DNA of 64,000 nt from Streptomyces sp. NBC_00078 (GCF_026343335.1 NZ_JAPELX010000001.1:5332001-5396000), one strand, 5' to 3'; positions 24,768 through 34,105 are shown, counted from the stretch's first letter. The notes: generated by a model not told the origin, from the sequence alone. Made by a program: numbers and translations.

Positions 24768-24980
24768 GAGTCGGTCCGCGCAGGAGTCCGTGTCGGCGGT
24801 CGGAGTCCTCGTCGGAGTCCGTGTCGGAGGCTCCGGTGCCGGGACGATGGACATTCCTTTTGGGTTCCATGACACGTTCGTGACATTTGTTGCGAGATCG
24901 ACTTGATCGAGGGGAACCTCCCCGTTCGTCATGTCCTCTGACTGAGTGACAATCAGGGCACATGACGAATCGGGGTTGGA
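24768..24980. other. intergenic region with short GGAGTCCGTGTCGG repeats
   Basis: GGAGTCCGTGTCGG occurs twice near 24783 and 24815, with related GGAGTCC copies between them. Downstream the sequence becomes AT-richer (24855-24905), where a promoter for the deacetylase-like gene is likely. Confidence 0.35.
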
Positions 24981-26258
24981 ATGCGCGCGCTCTCTCGCAG
25001 GGGAATGCTCGGTCTCGGCGCGGGCGCCGCGGCAGCCGCGGGGCTCTCGGGCTGCGGCAGTCTCACGCAGTCAGACGGACCGAACCCTGCTCCGGGTTCC
25101 CACGGCGGCGAATCCGCCAAGCCGTCGCACCCCGCCCGTCCCCTCGGTGACGGCTCGACCTCCTTCACCGGCAAGCAGCCCCACCAGCCGGGCAAGCCCG
25201 AGCCGCTGGAACCCGGCCAGGCCCCGCCCCAGTTCGTGATCTTCTCCTGGGACGGCGCCGGTGAGGTCGGCAACGGCCTCTTCCCCCGCTTCCTCGACCT
25301 CGCCAAGCAGCACCAGGCGTCCATGACCTTCTTCCTCTCCGGGCTCTATCTGCTGCCCGAGTCGAAGAAGCGCCTCTACAACCCGCCGAACAACCCGCGC
25401 GGCGCCTCCGACATCGGCTACCTCACCGACGAGCACGTCAAGGCCACGCTGGCCAACGTCCACCGTGCCTGGCTCGAAGGGCACGAGATAGGCACCCACT
25501 TCAACGGGCACTTCTGCTCCGGCTACGGCACCGTCGGCAACTGGACGCCCGCCCAGTGGCAGAGCGAGATCCAGCAGGCGAAGGCCTTCGTCAAGGAGTG
25601 GCGGACCAACACCGGCTGGACCGACCTGCCTTCGCTGCCCTTCGACTACGACAAGGAACTCGTCGGCGGCCGCACGCCCTGTCTGCTCGGCCAGAACAAC
25701 CTGCTGCCCACCGCCAAGAAGCTCGGCTGGCGCTACGACGCCTCCTCGCCCGGCGGCCGCCAGGTCTGGCCCGACAAGAAGCAGGGCGTGTGGGACCTGC
25801 CGCTGCAGCAGGTCCCCTTCCCCGGGCGGTCCTTCGAGGTCCTGTCGATGGACTACAACATGCTCGCCAACCAGTCGGTCAACTCGACCAACGCGCCCGC
25901 CTACAACTACCCGGCCTGGCGCACCCAGTCCACGCAGGCCTACATATCAGGCTTCAAGCGGGCATACGAGACGAACCGGGCTCCCTTCTTCGTCGGCAAC
26001 CACTTCGAGCACTGGAACGGCGGCATATACATGGACTCCGTCGAGGAGGCCTTCAAGCACATCGCACGGGAGAAGGAGAAGGGCGGGGACGTACGCCTGG
26101 TCTCCTTCCGGCAGTTCGTCGACTGGATGGACGTACAGAAGCCGGAGGTGCTCGCCAAACTGCGCACGCTCGACGTCGGACAGCAGCCGGTCGGCGGCTG
26201 GAAGACGTTCCTGAAGGACACCTCGCCGACGTCCTCCACGACGTCCTCCTCGACCTAG
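24981..26258 (+). CDS. polysaccharide-deacetylase-like lipoprotein
   Basis: A 425-residue exported lipoprotein. Tat-type start SRRGMLGLGAG, then lipobox LSGC with Cys near residue 25. The mature part has a NodB-fold pattern: FVIFSWDGAGEV, SMTFFLSGLYLLPES, EIGTHFNGHFCSGYG (metal-type His-x-x-His region) and FVGNHFEHWNGGIYMDSVEEAF. It probably acts at the cell surface on a glycan or ester substrate; metal ligands differ somewhat from classical chitin deacetylases, so activity is uncertain. Precedes the cytochrome c maturation operon. Confidence 0.82.
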   Translation: MRALSRRGMLGLGAGAAAAAGLSGCGSLTQSDGPNPAPGSHGGESAKPSHPARPLGDGSTSFTGKQPHQPGKPEPLEPGQAPPQFVIFSWDGAGEVGNGLFPRFLDLAKQHQASMTFFLSGLYLLPESKKRLYNPPNNPRGASDIGYLTDEHVKATLANVHRAWLEGHEIGTHFNGHFCSGYGTVGNWTPAQWQSEIQQAKAFVKEWRTNTGWTDLPSLPFDYDKELVGGRTPCLLGQNNLLPTAKKLGWRYDASSPGGRQVWPDKKQGVWDLPLQQVPFPGRSFEVLSMDYNMLANQSVNSTNAPAYNYPAWRTQSTQAYISGFKRAYETNRAPFFVGNHFEHWNGGIYMDSVEEAFKHIAREKEKGGDVRLVSFRQFVDWMDVQKPEVLAKLRTLDVGQQPVGGWKTFLKDTSPTSSTTSSST

Positions 26259-26351
26259 TCCTCGGCCTCCGGGCAGGCCGCCTGAAATGCGGTTGTCCCT
26301 CCGCAAGGGGGGTGCGCAAGATCCCCGGAACGGACATGCGAAACTTTTCAC

Positions 26352-26975
26352 ATGAGTGCCGCAAGCCGCGCCCCGTTGCGCTCGAACCGCGCACGTCGCC
26401 GAGTAGTCCTGACCACCGCCGGCGCCGCGGTCGCCACGCTGCTGATGTCCGCCTGCTCCTCCGGAGGCACCTCCGGCGGAGGCGGTGACACCAACTTCGT
26501 CATGGGCAAGGACGGCATCTCCACCGCCAAGAAGGGGGAGCGCGCCCAGGCTCCCGACCTGTCCGGCAAGACGGTGGACGGCAGGCAACTCGACGTCGCC
26601 TCCTACAAGGGCAAGGTCGTGGTGCTGAACGTGTGGGGCTCCTGGTGTCCCCCCTGCCGCGCCGAGGCGCCGGGCTTCGAGAAGGTCTCCCAGGACCTGA
26701 AGACCAAGGACGTCCAGTTCGTCGGCATCAACACCCGTGACACCAGCACCGCCGGCGCCCGCGCCTTCGAGAAGCAGTACGGCGTCAGCTTCCCCAGCCT
26801 GTACGACCCCACGGGCAGACTGATGCTCCGTTTCAAGAAGGGCACCCTCAACCCGCAGGCGATCCCCTCCACTCTCGTCCTCGACCGCGAGGGCAAGATC
26901 GCCGCGCGTTCGCTGGCCGCGCTCACCGAGGAAAAGCTGCGCAGGATGATCGACCCGGTCCTCGCGGAGAAGTGA
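26352..26975 (+). CDS. resA: TlpA/ResA-type thiol-disulfide lipoprotein
   Basis: A 207-residue thioredoxin-fold protein. N-terminal RRRVVLTTAGAAVATLLMSAC is a signal with lipobox Cys; the active site is NVWGSWCPPCRAEAPGF (CPPC), followed by GINTRDTSTAGARAFEK and the cis-Pro region IPSTLVLDREG. It reduces apocytochrome c thiols outside the membrane before heme attachment, together with CcdA, ResB and CcsB encoded immediately downstream. Two bases separate it from ccdA. Confidence 0.94.
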   Translation: MSAASRAPLRSNRARRRVVLTTAGAAVATLLMSACSSGGTSGGGGDTNFVMGKDGISTAKKGERAQAPDLSGKTVDGRQLDVASYKGKVVVLNVWGSWCPPCRAEAPGFEKVSQDLKTKDVQFVGINTRDTSTAGARAFEKQYGVSFPSLYDPTGRLMLRFKKGTLNPQAIPSTLVLDREGKIAARSLAALTEEKLRRMIDPVLAEK

Positions 26976-26976
26976 C

Positions 26977-27750
26977 GTGACCTCAGTCACCATGCTCGCC
27001 GCGGCTACCGACCCTAACCAGACGGTCATGCAAGGCACCCTGCTGCTCGCCCTGCCCATCGCCCTGCTCGGCGGACTCGTCTCCTTCTTCTCCCCGTGCG
27101 TCCTGCCGCTCGTCCCCGGCTATCTGTCGTACGTCACCGGGGTGGCCGGCACCGACCTCGCCGAGGCCCGACGCGGCCGGATGGTCGCGGGCGCCTCCCT
27201 CTTCGTACTCGGCTTCACCGCCGTGTTCGTCTCCAGCGGCGCCCTGTTCGGCTACTTCGGCGACACCCTCCAGGACAACAAGGGCGTCCTGAGCAAGGTG
27301 CTGGGCGCGCTCATGATCCTCATGGGTGTCTTCTTCATGGGGCTGATGCCCTGGATGACCCAGCGGGAGTTCCGCTTCCACCGCAGGCCCGCCGCCGGGC
27401 TGGCCGGTGCCCCGCTGCTCGGCGCGCTGTTCGGCATCGGCTGGACCCCGTGCATCGGCCCGACCCTCGCCTCAGTGATCGCCCTCTCCTCCCAGCAGGG
27501 CAGCGCGGGCCGCGGGGCCATACTGACCGTCGCCTACTGCCTCGGCCTCGGTGTGCCGTTCGTGCTCGCCGCGGTCGCCTTCCGCAAGGCGCTCGGCGCC
27601 TTCGGCTGGGTCAAGCGCCACTATGTCTGGGTGATGCGGATCGGCGGCACGATGATGATCGTGACCGGTCTGCTGCTGCTCACCGGCGCCTGGGACAGCA
27701 TCGTGCAGGACATGCAGTCCTGGTCCACCGGCTTCACCGTGGGGATCTGA
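26977..27750 (+). CDS. ccdA: cytochrome c biogenesis protein CcdA
   Basis: A 257-residue six-helix membrane protein that moves electrons from cytoplasmic thioredoxin to ResA. Seen: LGGLVSFFSPCVLPLVPGYLSYVTG with the first conserved Cys, GIGWTPCIGPTLASVI with the second. GTG start at 26977, one base after the resA stop. Typical length. Confidence 0.95.
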   Translation: MTSVTMLAAATDPNQTVMQGTLLLALPIALLGGLVSFFSPCVLPLVPGYLSYVTGVAGTDLAEARRGRMVAGASLFVLGFTAVFVSSGALFGYFGDTLQDNKGVLSKVLGALMILMGVFFMGLMPWMTQREFRFHRRPAAGLAGAPLLGALFGIGWTPCIGPTLASVIALSSQQGSAGRGAILTVAYCLGLGVPFVLAAVAFRKALGAFGWVKRHYVWVMRIGGTMMIVTGLLLLTGAWDSIVQDMQSWSTGFTVGI

Positions 27751-27753
27751 TCG

Positions 27754-29496
27754 ATGAGCAAGACCACAACCGGTACGACCCCCGAGCGTGTCGACGACGA
27801 CCTCGGCGCCGCCGGCTCCCAGCTCTCCACCGCTCCCAAGGAGGATTCGCCGAACCTGCCCTCCATGGGCGTGATCGGCTGGGCCCGCTGGTTCTGGCGG
27901 CAGCTCACCTCCATGCGGGTCGCGCTGCTCCTGCTCCTGCTCCTCTCACTCGGCGCGATCCCCGGCTCGCTGATCCCGCAGACCGGCATCGACGAGACGA
28001 AGGTCGCCGACTTCCGCAAGGCCCACACCTTCCTCGCGCCGGTCTACGACAGGCTCGGTCTCTTCCACGTCTACAGCTCGGTGTGGTTCTCCGCGATCTA
28101 CATCCTGCTGTTCGTCTCCCTCATCGGCTGCATCATCCCGCGCACCTGGCAGTTCATCGGCCAGCTGCGCGGCCGCCCGCCGGGCGCGCCCAAGCGGCTG
28201 ACCCGGCTGCCCGCCTACACCACCTGGCGCACCGAGACCGAGCCGGAGCAGGTCCGTGAGACCGCGCTCGCCCTCCTCGACAAGCGCCGCTTCCGCGCCC
28301 ACCTCGCCGGTGACGCCGTCGCCGCCGAGAAGGGCTATCTGCGGGAGGTCGGCAACCTCGCCTTCCACATCGCGCTGATCGTGCTGCTGACCGCCTTCGC
28401 CTGGGGCCAGTTGTTCAAGTCCGAGGGCAACAAGGTGGTCGTCGAGGGCGGCGGCTTCTCCAACACCACCACCCAGTACGACGACTTCAAGTCCGGCAAC
28501 CTCTTCACCACCGACGACCTGGTGCCGTTCAGCTTCACCCTGGACAAGTTCACGGGCACCTACGAGACGAGCGGTCCGAACCGGGGCACCCCGCGCACCT
28601 ACCAGGCGAGCCTCACCTACCAAGTGGGCGCCTACGGCAAGGGCCGGAAGGACCTCGTCAAGGTCAACGAACCGCTGGAGATCGGCGACGCGAAGGTCTA
28701 CCTCACCGCCCACGGCTACGCACCCCTCATCACCGTCCGCGACGGCAAGGGCAACGTCGTCTACCGCGACGCCGTACCTCTCCTTCCGCTCGACTCCAAC
28801 GTCACCTCCACCGGTGTGGCCAAGGTCCTCGACGGCTACAAGAACGCCCAGGGCGTCAGGGAGCAGCTGGGCATCTCGGCCTTCTTCCTGCCGACGTACA
28901 CCAAGGGCAGCGAGACGGCCTCCACCTTCCCGGCACTGAACAACCCCGTGCTGAACCTGACCCCCTTCCACGGCGACCTCGGTGTCGACTCGGGCATCCC
29001 GCAGAGCGTGTACCAGCTCGACAAGTCGCATGTGAAGGACTACAAGGACGCCAAGGGCGCCCAGCTCAGGGACAACCTCAGGCCCGGCCAGACCATGAAG
29101 CTCCCGAACGGTGCCGGCTCGATCACCTACGAAGGCACCAAGGAGTGGGCGAACTTCCAGGTCGTCCAGCAGGCCGGCACCAAGTGGGCGCTCGGCGGTG
29201 CCCTCACCGCCATCTTCGGCCTCGCCGGCTCCCTGTTCATCCAGCGCCGCCGCGTGTGGGTACGGGCGGTGAAGGGCGCCGACGGTGTGACGGTCGTGGA
29301 GATGGCCGGACTCGGCCGCAGCGAGTCCGCGAAGGTACCCGAGGAACTCGGCGACCTCGCCGGGATCCTGTACGACCGGGCGCCGGGCGCGCCCGAGCCC
29401 GACGACCAGGCCGCCGAGGCCGGCTCCCCGGACCAAGACGACACCACCACCCCCGACTCCCAAGTCCTCCCTGCCGAAGGGGCTGAGACGACATGA
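27754..29496 (+). CDS. resB: cytochrome c biogenesis protein ResB
   Basis: A 580-residue integral membrane protein of System II heme delivery. Seen: hydrophobic helices (MRVALLLLLLLSLGAIPGSLIPQ; YILLFVSLIGCIIPR; FHIALIVLLTAFAWGQ), a large extracytoplasmic domain containing PNRGTPRTYQASLTYQVG and FLPTYTKGSETAS, a last helix (LGGALTAIFGLAGSLFIQRRR) and a long acidic C-terminus rich in Glu/Asp/Pro. It forms the heme channel with CcsB, whose start overlaps its stop. Confidence 0.95.
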   Translation: MSKTTTGTTPERVDDDLGAAGSQLSTAPKEDSPNLPSMGVIGWARWFWRQLTSMRVALLLLLLLSLGAIPGSLIPQTGIDETKVADFRKAHTFLAPVYDRLGLFHVYSSVWFSAIYILLFVSLIGCIIPRTWQFIGQLRGRPPGAPKRLTRLPAYTTWRTETEPEQVRETALALLDKRRFRAHLAGDAVAAEKGYLREVGNLAFHIALIVLLTAFAWGQLFKSEGNKVVVEGGGFSNTTTQYDDFKSGNLFTTDDLVPFSFTLDKFTGTYETSGPNRGTPRTYQASLTYQVGAYGKGRKDLVKVNEPLEIGDAKVYLTAHGYAPLITVRDGKGNVVYRDAVPLLPLDSNVTSTGVAKVLDGYKNAQGVREQLGISAFFLPTYTKGSETASTFPALNNPVLNLTPFHGDLGVDSGIPQSVYQLDKSHVKDYKDAKGAQLRDNLRPGQTMKLPNGAGSITYEGTKEWANFQVVQQAGTKWALGGALTAIFGLAGSLFIQRRRVWVRAVKGADGVTVVEMAGLGRSESAKVPEELGDLAGILYDRAPGAPEPDDQAAEAGSPDQDDTTTPDSQVLPAEGAETT

Positions 29497-30593
29497 CTCT
29501 CGCCGCCGGAACCGAGTTGGCCACGGCCACCAACGAACACCTCGCGAACATCAGCAACACGCTGATCTACTCCGCGATGGCCGTCTACACCCTGGCCTTC
29601 TTCGCGTACATCGCCGAATGGCTCTTCGGCAGCCGCAGCCGGGTCGGCCGCACCGCCGCGGCGCTCACCCCCGGTGCCGAGAAGTCCGGGAAAGCCCCGG
29701 CCGTCACCGTGAAGAAGGCCGGCGGGACCGCCGTGCTGGAGCGGCCCAAGGTCGTCGTACGGGCCTCGGCCGGTGCGCGCGACGTGCCCGACGGGCCCGG
29801 GGCGCACGGCGGGGACGAGCAGGGCGACCTCTTCGGGCGTATCGCCATCTCGCTCACCGTGCTCGCCTTCCTCGTCCACCTCGCCGGTGTGGCCACCCGC
29901 GCGGCCTCGGTGGAGCGGGCGCCGTGGGGCAACATGTACGAGTTCAACATCACCTTCTCCACCGTCGCCGTCGGCGTGTACCTCACGCTGCTCGCGCTGA
30001 AGAAGAACATCCGCTGGCTCGGCCTGTTCCTGATCACCACGGTCCTCCTCGACCTCGGCATCGCCGTCACTGTCTTGTACACCGCCAGTGACCAGTTGGT
30101 TCCCGCCCTCCACTCGTACTGGCTCTACATCCACGTCTCCACCGCCATCCTGTGCGGCGCGGTCTTCTACGTGGGCGCCGTCGGCACGCTGCTGTACCTC
30201 TTCAAGGACTCGTACGAGAGCAAGCTGGAGAGCGGCGGCACGCCCGGCCGCTTCGCCACGTCCTTCCTGGAGCGGCTGCCCGCCTCGTCCTCCCTGGACA
30301 AGTTCTCGTACCGCATCAACGCGGCCGTCTTCCCGCTGTGGACGTTCACGATCATCGCGGGCGCGATCTGGGCCGAGTCGGCCTGGGGCCGTTACTGGGG
30401 CTGGGACCCGAAGGAGACCTGGGCGTTCATCACCTGGGTCGCCTACGCCTGCTACCTGCACGCCCGCGCCACGGCCGGCTGGAAGGGCCGCAAGGCCGCC
30501 TACCTGGCCCTGATCGCCTTCGGCTGCTGGCTGTTCAACTACTACGGCGTGAACATCTTCGTCTCCGGCAAGCACTCCTACGCGGGGGTGTGA
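29493..30593 (+). CDS. ccsB: cytochrome c biogenesis protein CcsB/ResC
   Basis: A 366-residue membrane protein of the CcsA/ResC family. The heme-binding WWD segment reads AESAWGRYWGWDPKETWAF, with conserved His in LHSYWLYIHVSTAI and YACYLHARAT. It begins within the ResB stop (ATGA). With ResB it carries heme outwards and attaches it to apocytochromes. Ends 62 bases before an unrelated SRPBCC gene. Confidence 0.95.
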   Translation: MTLAAGTELATATNEHLANISNTLIYSAMAVYTLAFFAYIAEWLFGSRSRVGRTAAALTPGAEKSGKAPAVTVKKAGGTAVLERPKVVVRASAGARDVPDGPGAHGGDEQGDLFGRIAISLTVLAFLVHLAGVATRAASVERAPWGNMYEFNITFSTVAVGVYLTLLALKKNIRWLGLFLITTVLLDLGIAVTVLYTASDQLVPALHSYWLYIHVSTAILCGAVFYVGAVGTLLYLFKDSYESKLESGGTPGRFATSFLERLPASSSLDKFSYRINAAVFPLWTFTIIAGAIWAESAWGRYWGWDPKETWAFITWVAYACYLHARATAGWKGRKAAYLALIAFGCWLFNYYGVNIFVSGKHSYAGV

Positions 30594-30655
30594 GCCCGAG
30601 CGGGGTGTGAGCCGGGCACGTGCGCAACGCCGCCCGGCGGGTCAGGCTGGTGTAC

Positions 30656-31057
30656 ATGACCGGTTCCATAGAACCCATAGAACAGGGCACCAGCCAGACC
30701 CACGGGAGCACGCACCTCCTGCACTTTCTGGTGCGGGTCCCCAGGCCCGTGGAGCAGGTCTGGGAGGCGGTGGCCGCCCCCGAGGGGCTCGCGCGGTGGT
30801 TCGCCGCCGCCGACGTCCTCGAACCCCGGCTCGGCGGCGCGGTCACTCTTCGTGACGTGGGGAGCGGCCAGGTCACCGCGTGGGACGTGGACCGGGTCGC
30901 CGAGTACACGGTGGGTGACGGCGGCCGGATCCGCTTCCATCTGGAGCGGGACGGGGACGACGGCACGACGGTGCGCTTCACCCACGAGTTCCGGGGCGAG
31001 ACCGAGACCGAGGAGCGCTGGCGGGCCCGCTTCGAGCGGCTGATCAGCCCACCGTGA
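30656..31057 (+). CDS. SRPBCC/AHSA1-like domain protein
   Basis: A 133-residue START-like protein: FLVRVPRPVEQVWEAVAAPEGLARWFA, then GGAVTLRDVGSGQVTAWD and GTTVRFTHEFRGE, with C-terminal helix EERWRARFERL. Such proteins bind hydrophobic ligands or act as Hsp90 activator-like folds. ATG 30656 is preferred over an upstream codon because it opens the domain. Its 3' end overlaps the convergent oxygenase remnant by 14 bases. Confidence 0.8.
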   Translation: MTGSIEPIEQGTSQTHGSTHLLHFLVRVPRPVEQVWEAVAAPEGLARWFAAADVLEPRLGGAVTLRDVGSGQVTAWDVDRVAEYTVGDGGRIRFHLERDGDDGTTVRFTHEFRGETETEERWRARFERLISPP

Positions 31058-31278
31058 TCGAGTCCAGCTTCTCCCGCAGGTACACGTGCGAGTCCACCGG
31101 CTCGTACGCTACCCGCCCCACCGGCGCCGGTACGGACTCCACGATCGTGCCCGGTGTGCACTCGCCGAAGTAGACGAGGGACATCAGCTCCTCGGTGGGT
31201 GCGTCCGCGGGCGGCGGCAGGACGCGGTGGCGGCCCGAGCGCCAGCGGTCGCCGGTCCAACGGGCCATCAGATCACCT
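31044..31278 (-). pseudogene. isopenicillin-N-synthase-family oxygenase, C-terminal fragment
   Basis: Last 78 codons of a 2-oxoglutarate/Fe(II) or IPNS-like oxygenase: GDLMARWTGDRWRSGRHRVLP (third iron His and the 2OG/substrate Arg-x-Ser region), EELMSLVYFGECTPGT, VDSHVYLREKLDSITVG. The N-terminal ~250 residues, including the first His-x-Asp, are missing. The break at about 31278 is the left end of the tnpB element. Confidence 0.8.
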
Positions 31279-31542
31279 GTTTCTTGCGAGGAGGCCCCGG
31301 CGTTCACGCCGGGAGGAATCGCATCCGGGTGTCGCGACGCGGAGCGTCGCCGCATCCGGTTCGGGGCGCGGAGCGCCCGCGGCTGTCGGCATCGCCGAGG
31401 TGATGCGAACGCGTGTACCCGTGATCGCTGGTCGGGGTGATGGCCGGGGAATCATGGTCCGTGTGTGCGGCTGTCGTACGTATGGTCCTTCGGAGGATTC
31501 GGGACGGCGCGGTGTCCCGGCCCAGGACCATGAGGGGGCGAG

Positions 31543-32763
31543 ATGGCGCGGGTGGAGGCGACTGCGGAGGCCGGGCATGCCCGGTACACCTTTCGGCTGC
31601 GCCTGTCGTCCGCCGCCCGTACCGCCCTGGCGGCGGAGTGGGACCGATGCCGTTGGGTGTGGAACGAATGCGCCGCCAAGTCCAGGGCCATACACCTGCA
31701 CAACAAGGCCACCGGGCAGAAGGCCACGTGCGGTCCGGCTCAGCTCGACAGGATGCTGACCGAGGCCCGCGCCCGTACGCCATGGCTGCGGGAGGGCTCG
31801 TCGGTTGTCCAGCAGCAGGTCATCCGCGACTTCGGCCGCTCCCGCACCAAGGCACAGAAGGACATCAAGGCGCGCCTGCCCATGGCGCGTCAGGCCGGGA
31901 TGCCGAAGTGGAAGACGAAACGCGAGGCGCTGCCGTCCCTCAACTACACCCGGCGCGGGTTCCGGTTGAAGGACGGCCGGCTGCACCTGGCGGGTGGCAT
32001 CGTCGTGACGGTGGTGTGGTCGCGGGAACTGCCGGCCGAGCCGTCCTCGGTACGCGTCTACCAGGACAGTCTCGGACACTGGTATGGCTCGTTCGTCGTC
32101 CCTGCCCAGGTTGAGCCCCTGCCTCGGACCGGCCGTGTACTCGGCGTCGACTGGGGCGTGAAGGAGACCGCGACCACCACATCCGACGCGCACGACCTGC
32201 CGCACGCCGGGCACGGCAAGAAGGCCAGGACGAAGCTGACCCGGTATGACCGGATGATGGCCCGCCGCAAGCCGAAGAAGGGCCGGCCCGGGTCGAAGGG
32301 CTACCACGAGGCGAAGAAACTGCGGGCGAAGGCGCACAAGAAGGTTGCGAGGCAGCGTCAGGACACCGGCCGCAAGTGGGCCAAAAAGGCTGTCCGCGAC
32401 CACGATGCCATCGCTGTCGAGGACTTCCGTCCGAAGTTCCTCGCCAGGACCACGATGGCCCGCAAGGCCGCTGACGCCGCCATCGGCGCCACCAAGGCCG
32501 CTCTGATCGCGATGGGCCGCAAGCACGGGCGGGACATCCGCCTCGTCCACCCCGCGCACACCACGATGGACTGCGCGCACTGCGATGCGAGAGCCAAGCA
32601 TCGCCTGCCGCTGGGTGAGCGCACCTACACCTGCACCGTGTGCGGAAACGTGTCCCCACGGGACAAGAACTCCGCACGCGTCATGCTCGTCCGGGCTGGT
32701 CTCAACCCGGCTGGCGCTGATGGCGGAAGACCTCCTGGAGCGCTGCTCCAGGAGGCAGCCTGA
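31543..32763 (+). CDS. tnpB: TnpB RNA-guided nuclease
   Basis: A complete 406-residue TnpB. RuvC residues are intact: Asp203 in GVDWGVKETATT, Glu293 in VEDFRPKFLAR and Asp374 in PRDKNSARVMLVRAG. The zinc finger reads CAHCDARAKHRLPLGE and TYTCTVCG. The N-terminal OrfB-type region (FRLRLSSAARTALAAEWDRC) is present. TnpB cuts DNA at sites specified by an omega RNA made from the 3' end of its own gene and the element's right end. There is no tnpA here, so movement would need help in trans. The ATG at 31543 follows GGGGCGAG. Confidence 0.93.
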   Translation: MARVEATAEAGHARYTFRLRLSSAARTALAAEWDRCRWVWNECAAKSRAIHLHNKATGQKATCGPAQLDRMLTEARARTPWLREGSSVVQQQVIRDFGRSRTKAQKDIKARLPMARQAGMPKWKTKREALPSLNYTRRGFRLKDGRLHLAGGIVVTVVWSRELPAEPSSVRVYQDSLGHWYGSFVVPAQVEPLPRTGRVLGVDWGVKETATTTSDAHDLPHAGHGKKARTKLTRYDRMMARRKPKKGRPGSKGYHEAKKLRAKAHKKVARQRQDTGRKWAKKAVRDHDAIAVEDFRPKFLARTTMARKAADAAIGATKAALIAMGRKHGRDIRLVHPAHTTMDCAHCDARAKHRLPLGERTYTCTVCGNVSPRDKNSARVMLVRAGLNPAGADGGRPPGALLQEAA

Positions 32764-32803
32764 GCCAGGAATCCCCTTCCCTTCAGGGAGGGGAGGATTC
32801 AAC
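32600..32803 (+). ncRNA. predicted omega-RNA region of the tnpB element
   Basis: By analogy with characterised TnpB systems, the guide scaffold should cover the last part of tnpB and the right end, including the TTCA-loop stem at 32773-32793. The guide would read into flanking DNA just after 32803 (here the deaminase remnant). Only the stem and position are seen; transcription is inferred. Confidence 0.35.
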
Positions 32804-33041
32804 ATGGTCGTACCGCGATACACGACCGCTGCCGTCCCGACGCGCGGAACGCGGCCGTCTCCGCGTGCATCGACGGGTCGTCGTCCTGGACGCGCCGGTT
32901 GCGGCCGCGGCCGAGGAGGGTGCCGTCGGCGCCGTAGAGGGCGGCGCCGATCGGGATGCCGCCCTCCGCGAGCCCGGCACGGGCCTCCTCGACGGCGGTC
33001 GCGAGCCAGGTGCGGGCCTCTGCGTGATCCATGGCTCTCAT
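32804..33041 (-). pseudogene. cytidine/guanine-deaminase-family N-terminal fragment
   Basis: First ~75 codons of a nucleoside deaminase (CDA-fold): MRAMDHAEARTWLATAVEEA, GGIPIGAALYGADGTLLGRGRN, DPSMHAETAAFRASGRQRS with the zinc His-Ala-Glu active site. After GRQRS the expected YRGTTM is present two bases out of frame, then the tnpB element begins. The PCxxC half of the zinc site is gone, so it is inactive. It lies on the same strand as the oxygenase fragment on the other side of the element. Confidence 0.8.
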
Positions 33042-33082
33042 GCTGCTGTGGCCGCGGCGCCGGGGCAATGCGGTGCGGTGGT

Positions 33083-34012
33083 TCAGCGGAGGGTGACGAG
33101 GCTCGGCCCGTTGAAGGGGGCGTAGCTCGTCACCGTCCTCGGGGTGCGCAGGGTGTCGTCCTCGGCGAACAGCTGCCGTGCCGCGGCCAAGGACACGTCG
33201 CCGCTCACGACCGGGGCCACACGGTCGTAGAAGGCGCGGGACGGCTCGGGCAGGGGCTCCCCGGGCTCGCCCTCGGCCTCTCCCCACACGTCCCACAGCA
33301 GTGTCTCGACCTTGTTCAGCGCCGCGAGGTCGAGCCGGATGCTGCCGGACACGTACCGCTCGCCCCAGAACGGCCCCTCCTCGGGTGCGTGCAGTCCGAA
33401 GGTGGCCTGATCCGCGCCGTGCTCGCGGATCGCCCGCCATGCCTCACCCGCGACGAGGAAGCGGTCGCGCGGGACGTCCATGGGGTCGAAGTCGACCTTC
33501 CAGTGGGCGGTGACGAAGGGGTCGGCGAGCTGGGCGTCGGCGAACAGCCAGCCGCGGTCCTCGTCCCAGTACTCGGTGACGACGTGGTCGACATGGAAGC
33601 CGTCGGAGCCCCAGTAGTCGGCGAAGCCGATCCGGATGCGGGCCGGGACGCCCGCGTGCCGCAGGAGCGAGCAGTGCAGCAGCGAGAAGTCCCGGCAGGT
33701 CCCGACGAACCGGTCGCCCACCTCGCGCCGCCGGTCCAGCGGTGCCTCGTTCCGCCCGATGAGGATCCGCAGGATGTCGTCGATGTAGCGGGCCTCGGCG
33801 TCGTTGTGGAGACGGTCGGCGGGGTGGGTGTGGCCGTAGAGCTCGCCCTCCACCCGGTGGATCATCAAGTTCCTTGAGATGCCGGCGAGTTGGGCTGGGT
33901 CGCGGGGCAGGTCGGTGTAGTGGCGGGCGAGTTCGCCGGGGTCGGAGAAGGTGCTGTGCGAGGCGTGGAAGTCGAGCGACACGACGGGCCTCCCGAAGGC
34001 GTCATCGGCCAC
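33083..34012 (-). CDS. transglutaminase-like domain protein
   Basis: A 309-residue protein with the transglutaminase-like core: VGDRFVGTCRDFSLLHCSLLRHAGVPARI (Cys), GFHVDHVVTEYWDEDRGW (His) and FADAQLADPF (Asp). N-terminal region DPGELARHYTDLPRDP and C-terminal helices are outside the core. No signal peptide, so probably a cytosolic protease or transamidase-fold protein; substrate unknown. Stands alone on the minus strand. Confidence 0.88.
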   Translation of the reverse strand: MADDAFGRPVVSLDFHASHSTFSDPGELARHYTDLPRDPAQLAGISRNLMIHRVEGELYGHTHPADRLHNDAEARYIDDILRILIGRNEAPLDRRREVGDRFVGTCRDFSLLHCSLLRHAGVPARIRIGFADYWGSDGFHVDHVVTEYWDEDRGWLFADAQLADPFVTAHWKVDFDPMDVPRDRFLVAGEAWRAIREHGADQATFGLHAPEEGPFWGERYVSGSIRLDLAALNKVETLLWDVWGEAEGEPGEPLPEPSRAFYDRVAPVVSGDVSLAAARQLFAEDDTLRTPRTVTSYAPFNGPSLVTLR

Positions 34013-34105
34013 GCGTTCGAATACGGGCCGGTGCGGTCCACCGTGTCAAAATTCGCCAGGAATTGTCCAGTTGGAGGGGGCGACTGCGGTGTGCGGTGTG
34101 CGGTG

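Larger units (their letters stand above)
31279..32803 (+). mobile_element. IS605/IS1341-type element carrying tnpB only
   Basis: A 1.5 kb element bounded by subterminal hairpins with TTCA loops: CCCGGCG-TTCA-CGCCGGG at 31296-31313 on the left and a C-rich/G-rich TTCA stem at 32773-32793 on the right, followed by GATTCAAC. It contains one complete gene, tnpB, and no TnpA (Y1 transposase or serine recombinase). Flanks are the cut ends of two different genes in the same orientation, so insertion was accompanied or followed by deletion. Boundaries are inferred from where gene homology stops. Confidence 0.75.

Noticed and set aside
32804-33041. Functional deaminase
   Set aside because: The HAE motif is present, but the PCxxC zinc half is missing and there is a two-base shift before the tnpB element.
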